From: Pachypanchax playfairii
Taxonomy: Eukaryota; Chordata; Actinopteri; Cyprinodontiformes; Aplocheilidae
Direction of reading: 5' to 3'
DNA length: 64,000 nt
Assembly (NCBI GenBank): GCA_006937955.1
Contig: SSNP01000019.1
Location: forward strand, 3,693,623 to 3,757,622
Positions 58,504-64,000 of this stretch are shown here, piece by piece. The notes under the pieces were generated by a model, which had not been told where the DNA came from, made no database searches, and saw only the letters and a list, made by a program, of their open reading frames with translations. A program made the translations under genes and the position numbers. Positions within the stretch are counted from its first letter, which is position 1; each line of letters begins with the position of its first letter.

Positions 58504-59179
58504 AGGTGCATTCACCCCGGCCACTTTGTCAACGTCAAGCGACGCTGATAAAGCTCCAAATTTGACGTTTGAAGTTGAAGCTCATAACACCTGCCAGTCA
58601 GAGCGCATAGGCGTTAAAGCTCGTAAAGCCTGACCGAAAAAGAGCGCGAAGGCGGGGCTTCCTTTGTTATGGGATGTTCGGAGCTATGGCGGATCATATT
58701 GAGACAGTGGCTTGGATTTATTTACTTCATAGATCTAGACAACGTCGACGTCGGGTGCATCAGCGCCGTTTGTGGATACACCCCATTCTTCAGATGCGTT
58801 CTGAGTTTGGTGAGTTTAACCATTTGCTCCAGGAGCTACGTTTGGATGAGGTTGATTTATCTTCCATTTTGGATGATCCCGCTTCTTTCCGGCTACGTGC
58901 TGTGACGTCTTACGTCACTGCGATGAGACGCTCTGATTGGTTGACATGCCGCTTCAAGAGCGTTATGAACGTCAAAAGTTCAGCTGGCTGAACTTTGAGC
59001 TTTTCAAGCTTTTCAAGCGTCAACGCCTGAAACGCTAGAAAAGCTTGAAAAGTTGCCGCTCATAACGCTCACAAAGCGACGCAGAGCCGTTGACGTCTGT
59101 CTGACGCCCGTCCACCATAGACTTTACATATAAATTTGCCGCTTATGAAGTTGATGGTTGGGCCGGTGTGAACACACCT
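58504..59179 (+). mobile_element. PIF/Harbinger-like element with transposase remnant
   Basis: The element is 676 bp, flanked by TTA (58501-58503, 59180-59182). Its ends AGGTGCATTCACCCCGGCC and the inverse AGGTGTGTTCACACCGGCC differ at three positions. A 3-bp TTA duplication is diagnostic for PIF/Harbinger. The inside keeps an open frame resembling the transposase N-terminus; the catalytic part is gone. A subterminal near-palindrome of AGCTTTTCAAGC and GCTTGAAAAG motifs lies at about 59000-59060. Confidence 0.85.
58674..58991 (+). pseudogene. Truncated PIF/Harbinger-type transposase N-terminus
   Basis: The 105-codon frame has ATGs at 58674 and 58686 (MADHIETVAW). Residues about 22-52 read RRRRVHQRRLWIHPILQ followed by RSEFGEFNHLLQELRLDE. 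This matches the RRxWVxPI...R...GE(Y/F)xxLxxELRLD signature that precedes the DDE domain in HARBI1-like transposases. The next expected block (FxxYFRMS...) is only faintly present, and the frame ends at 58991 without any catalytic residues. The whole frame lies inside a TTA-flanked TIR element, so this is a remnant. Confidence 0.75.
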
Positions 59180-59182
59180 TTA

Positions 59183-61120
59183 ATGTATTTCATTCAGCAA
59201 CATTATTAATAAATTTGTTGTTTGTTTGTCAGTCATCTTGGTGTTAAGTTAAAAAGTCATGTGACCTATTAGTGACACTGATATTTCCTTTGTTCCATTA
59301 CGAAACAAGGATTTTATTGGTTATTGATTAATATTCTCAAATAATATATTTGCACTCACAGCCTTACATGGTTTGTTATGTTTAACCACAACTTGAACTT
59401 TCTTGAAGTTGTAACTTTTTAAGTTGTATTTTCATAGAGAACAGATAAACTGTATGACTGTATATGATTCGGCAGGAACAAGTTGTTGATGACTAATATA
59501 AGTCTTTTTGACAGTAATCTTAACCCATACTCAAGAAAGTAAAATAAAACCACCATCTTTAAAGACAGAGAAAAAAAGACCAAATTGCAGTTATTCATTC
59601 ATTCTGTCAGCTGAGCTAGCTGATAATGGATAATTAGTGAGGGTGACTTAAAAAAAAAAAAGAAGAATGTCTGTGACCGTCTCATTTCAGCTCATACGGT
59701 CTCTGTAAACCTAATAATTAACATTCTAGTCAACACAGTGGGCGACATGAGACAGAAAATCTGGCTTCAAACTGGCACCACTGAATGGGAAACACATGAA
59801 ACGTATGAGGGAGATTATTAGAAACTATAAAGCAGAGATTTTAGATCATATATGTGTATGTGTGTCACATCAATCTAACAGATACGAAATAAGCTGTGAA
59901 AAAAGGAGGAGATTGTTCAAAAAGATAAAAGAGGACCAGAGTCTGATCGTGCACGGTTGTTTGTAGAGATCTGTACATTCCCTGCAGCCCCAAACCCGCC
60001 TGCACCGTTTCCACATAATTAACAGCAACGGTGGATGACAGAGGGTCATTGTCTTCCCCAGTCAAACTAATGTGTCCTCTTCTTCTTTTATTGTAGAAAA
60101 AAAAATCTGATTTTCTACTGCTTCAATACCGAATCCGGTTGTCAGAACAGCATAAGATGACTCAAATATGATGATGAAAAGTTAATAAAATAAAATTAAA
60201 TTAAATAAAAAAAATAAAAAAAATATATATATGTTGCACTTTATTAGTTCTACATGTGAATGCAACAAAAATAAAAATGTGAAACATTTACAGAAGGAAA
60301 GACACACACTAGAGTAGCTAACTAACTTTTGAGTTTCTGGTTTCTTACAGTGAGAAAAAAAAACTCAGAGGACTCTGAAGTTTTACTTACTCATGCAAAA
60401 AATGTTAAAAGCATTGTTTTACATGGCAGGTTTAGACGTAACAGTTTCAATTCAAAGACATCGAAGAGTCTGAATTAGAACATTTTGGACATGAACATTA
60501 GTAAAAATTATTTTGTAAATGTTGAAAACTTGTCTTTATAATTCTATATAAAGGTTGATAAGGCTGTAAAATACAGGTGACAGTTTAGTCACAAATTATC
60601 ACTCTGAGGCAGAAAACTACTACTTCCAAATTTTAAAAAAGTAAGTTGAAATGAGACATTTTAGAGAAAATAAATTCTGTATGATCTTAGTTTGTATTGA
60701 TAAACAAATTGATAGGTGATGATAAGTGTTACTGCAAACATGACAGAGAAAAGCTGACAGATCCAAACAGGTTAGGGGTCCCGGTTACCATGAGCCCTGA
60801 TTAGTGCCGTTGGCCCCACATGAAGAAGAAGCACGTGTGCCTGTTTGTGCTTCCCATTTAGAGGAAGATGGAGTGTGTGTTCATGTGAGATTGAGCGTAA
60901 CTGCAGGCACGTGTGCATGAAGGGCATAAAGGACACAGCCGTCTCCCGAAGGGGGGATTTATCTGAAAAGGGCCTCCCATGATGTCGGCTCCATCTCGCC
61001 AACCTTCGCTCTTCAGAGACTGCGAGGGCTTGTGTGTACGTGTGTGTGTGAGTTTTACGGGTTGGTGGATCTGACAGCACACCCTCCAGTGGTTCACTGA
61101 GCTAATCTCAGTCCAGATAC
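59183..61120. other. No gene recognised
   Basis: AT-rich; a very A-rich patch at 60180-60235 ends in (AT)n. A balanced block at 59930-60070 (CCACATAATTAACAGCAACGG) may be regulatory. Confidence 0.45.
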
Positions 61121-61256
61121 CTGACCGCTGAAGACTCTTATCTGCCATGAGAGGACAGAGGACAGGCTGCTCCCTCAACACGTCCTCCAGGCTCATGCTG
61201 GACCGCCTGTCGTTTGTCAGCACAACGCTGTGAGACTTACATCTCTTCAGACTCAG
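61121..61256 (-). CDS. Candidate internal coding exon, unidentified
   Basis: On the minus strand an acceptor CATCTCCAG|CTG precedes 136 bases of open frame that end at a donor, GGTCAG|GTATCTGG. The translation runs LSLKRCKSHSVVLTNDRR, then SSMSLEDVLREQ and CPLMADKSLQRSG. It lies within the longest open frame of the window (60858-61307, 149 codons). The polar, low-complexity-free composition is protein-like, resembling a linker of a signalling protein, but I cannot assign a family. Beyond the donor the frame drifts into a TH-repeat, as intron sequence would. It is in the same orientation as the possible first exon at 17 kb and terminal exon at 0.1-0.5 kb; no link is shown. Confidence 0.3.
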
Positions 61257-63920
61257 CTGGAGATGACAGTTTGACAAACCATCACAGTGGACTGAAACCG
61301 TCACCATGCACTTTTGAACCTAAAAGTCAAGCACGCTGGCTTTCGGATGTTGTCTCTTCATGGCATTAATCAGATAACATCAAGCTCCGCCTACTTTAGC
61401 AATTCAGTCGCAGAAGCCATCTGTCTCATTTCCTCCACCCATCAGGGTCAAACTGTGAGCTTATTTGGAGAAAACGTCTGCTCATCAATAGCTGGAGATT
61501 AACCCCCATTAACCCCCCCCAACTAGTGGTGTAATAAACCACTGTGAGGCAATTGTGGTGTCGCCAAAATTCTAAATCGGTGCCGCTGTGACGGATGTGA
61601 TGTTTCCTCCTCACCTGATCTGTGTTTAGATGAGAGGAGGCACTTTAAGAACGATTAAAAGCTGCTTCTTATGTAGCGGAAAAGTAAAAACACCCTCAGG
61701 AAGAAAAGTGATTGAATATTTCAAAGCTTATTTGTACACCAGGCAGCATTTTAGCAGAAATCCTGTATTTTTAAATACATTCTTATTTACCACCGACAGC
61801 TATTTTAGGGTAACCGTGATTAATTTACAGCTTATCCCAAATTTCCAAGGCTATAGATTCATGTGTATAAGCACATGAGCCTAAAATAAGAACATATAAC
61901 TGAGAATTTAGGCCAAACAATATTTCAGAGCAGATTTTATTCAGTTTCTTTGATTTCACAGTAAATATAATGTGTCATAATAAGGTCTCTCTGCCTCGTA
62001 GGGTCCTTGACATGTTCAAATCCCTCACAGTCTAAAATCATCACATCTCTCACCCCCTTACTCAGAGTCCAACGATTGTAAGAGATGTTTAAAAATCTTA
62101 GACGTGTACATGTTTTCTTTAAAAGCAATAAACCAGAAAAAAAACAAATAACAAAACCATCTAATCTGATTTGAAAAGGGTGTTTTTCTTCTTCATCTCC
62201 CCACATGAAGCTTATGATCCGTCCACCAACTGAAACCATATCACCAGGTCCTCAACTGTTTGAGATTCTGCCTGAGAAAAGGTGGACTTTAAAAAACACT
62301 AACAAGTCATTAAGACTCAAATTGGTTCAGAATAAAAAGCTTCTGATGTGGGAAGTCCAGAGAATGTCTCAGAAAACCAAGAGCATGTACAGATTATCTG
62401 CTGGGATCAGTTTATTTCCTGGTTACATTACTTTTTAACACCAGAGCTGCAATCTGCATTGTGTGAAAGCGATCAGCTGATTATTAAAAAGGATTCTTCT
62501 CAGGCTCACGCAGGGAGAATGGGTAACAATAAAATTAGCATCGTGTGAGACTGGATTTATGATCATATCTACTGTGCAGATGTTTTGCAACTCAACCCAA
62601 CTGTTAGTGCTCAATCAACATATTTTTTTTCCCACTAATTCCAAAGCTCAAGTAAATCTCTCCCTGTTCTGATGCATTGAGACAACCCAGTAGCAGATGC
62701 ATGACAAAAATGTTAAAGCAAATTCTTGTTTTTATATTTAAACTGTTATAAGATTCCAATATTTAAAAAAATAAGAGTATTTAATGTATAAATTATTTTG
62801 TAAATCTTTACATTGCTGTCAGTTGCCATGTTTGTAGGTATTTAAGCAGAAATATTAGGCTAATCCTGCAGGAACTGCTAAAGCTAGCTGCTAGCGTGGC
62901 TATTTGCTCATGTAAACAAGCAAAGAAATCTATGGAAATAACCACTTAATGTAACATTGAGGGTGATGTAAAGGTTTATAAAACAGCAATTTAATGAACT
63001 TTTGGAGACTAAAGTTGTTTTAAGATGGCAGTTTACTGTAGTGTTGAGCTCGCTGTGATTAGCCGTTAGCTTGTTAACTGTTCAGAAGCTCTGAACTTTT
63101 TAAAGACCTCGAGGTGATCAAGCAGTTTTATCAGTACCAATACTTCAGGGAAACTAAAACACAGAGCACTTAGATCTTTTTTTTAAGTGTCTTTCCAATT
63201 TGTTTTAATTTGACAGTCAAGATACATTTACTTGTTCAAAAATGTCATTTTTCAAGTTTCCACAATTGAACATTCTGGAAGAAACAAACCAAAAGAACAA
63301 ATAACCATGTTGAATATCATGTTATTTGTTCCCTATTCAGACACACAAACAAAGCCACAAAGGTACACCATTGAACTATTCTGGGAAGCAATGATTTCCG
63401 ATCCTCTATCCAACCCCGTCAGCTGTAATCATCCCAGCATGTAGACTCAGACACCCCTTTCTCCCCTACAGAAGAAGAAAAGCACAGCTCTTGTCATCAT
63501 TATAAAGTCTTAATCATTCTCATCTGATAGTGAAACGGGAGCATCCAAGACTGAAAACACAGTGAGAGAAGCAGAACACGAGGAGAGCGAGGAAGCGCCC
63601 TGTAGGTGCCTGATGAATGAGGGTGTCAGCTGTTTTCACCAACTAGCAGCCTTTTCTCAGAGTGTCAGACCCCCATCCTAGAAACCTGTCTCATTCAGCA
63701 CTTTGATCATCTAGTAACAGGAGAGCAAGAACCAGAGAGTCCATAAATTACTTTTTACATGATGGTGAAACACCAGCTCATTAAGCATGACGGAGCACGG
63801 ATCAGCTGGAGTCCATGTGATGAGTGTTCACCCCTCATCTCTGTATCTGTATTGTTGTGGATTGATGCAGTATTGATGAGGTGGTGAAATGTTACACTCT
63901 GCCTGTCAGAGGCCAACAAA
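61257..63920. other. No gene recognised
   Basis: Unique AT-rich sequence with a short poly-C near 61516. Frames at 61937-62239 (minus) and 62205-62438 (plus) lack domains. Confidence 0.45.
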
Positions 63921-63962
63921 CCCCCCCCCCCCCCCCCNNNNNNNNNNCCCCCCCCCCCCCCC
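63921..63962. other. Assembly gap inside a poly-C run
   Basis: Seventeen C bases, ten N (63938-63947), then fifteen C bases, followed by twelve A bases. The fixed 10-N gap suggests an unknown or estimated length. The glycine-rich minus-strand frame spanning it is an artefact. Confidence 0.97.
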
Positions 63963-64000
63963 AAAAAAAAAAAACAGCAGAGTCCCATCTTACTCCATGA

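Noticed and set aside
63755..63988. Glycine-rich minus-strand frame
   Set aside because: It crosses the N gap and poly-C run.
1..64000. Endogenous retrovirus or other viral insertion
   Set aside because: No LTR pair, gag/pol/env-like frame or viral gene was seen; the only reverse-transcriptase relics are LINE-type.

Overview
This window looks like vertebrate, almost certainly teleost fish (probably percomorph), nuclear DNA. The composition is AT-rich with no dense coding. Long (CA/TG)n tracts are common. Several repeats typical of fish genomes are recognisable: degraded L2/Rex-type LINE 3' ends, a tRNA-derived SINE, the dispersed 'TGGGGACC / TTAGGG-like' repeat bordered by (TG)n, and the 'GTTAGCAAGATAACTC...GAGTGCTTTTCTAGTT' repeat. 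The species cannot be named from the sequence. No complete protein-coding gene, tRNA, rRNA, CRISPR array or operon is visible, and the window reads as intergenic or large-intron DNA. It ends in a poly-C run that contains a 10-N gap.

Layout. 0-5 kb: a possible minus-strand terminal exon, a TTAA-type element, foldback elements, a second TTAA family and a long fish repeat. 5-17 kb: mostly unique DNA, with a 589-bp TIR element at 7.2 kb and a hAT-like element with a perfect 8-bp duplication at 13.7 kb. 17-25 kb: a CpG-richer block with a possible minus-strand first exon, a 706-bp TIR element, a (TG)n-bordered repeat, microsatellites and a second copy of the first TTAA family. 25-34 kb: LINE reverse-transcriptase relics, the second (CA)n-bordered repeat and unique stretches. 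34-39 kb: a long fish repeat split by a TIR element carrying a coding exon and expanded internally into a 17-bp GATC-rich minisatellite; then a third, nested copy of the first TTAA family. 40-44 kb: unique DNA, a decayed second copy of the same coding exon, and a dimeric tRNA-like SINE. 46-57 kb: more TTAA elements, a foldback element and an L2/Rex-type LINE 3' end. 58-64 kb: a PIF/Harbinger-like element that keeps a transposase N-terminal fragment, a possible minus-strand exon and unique DNA.

The coherent biology here is transposable-element ecology rather than a gene system. Four TIR families (A to D), seven copies in total, have TTAA at their edges and termini beginning AGR; a further element has TTCA edges and AGG termini. 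They may share one transposase type, with Kolobok-like as the best guess. I found no convincing undescribed molecular system. The most notable items are the exon shared by two elements with the same splice position, the nested 34.5-36.1 kb structure, and the dimeric SINE.
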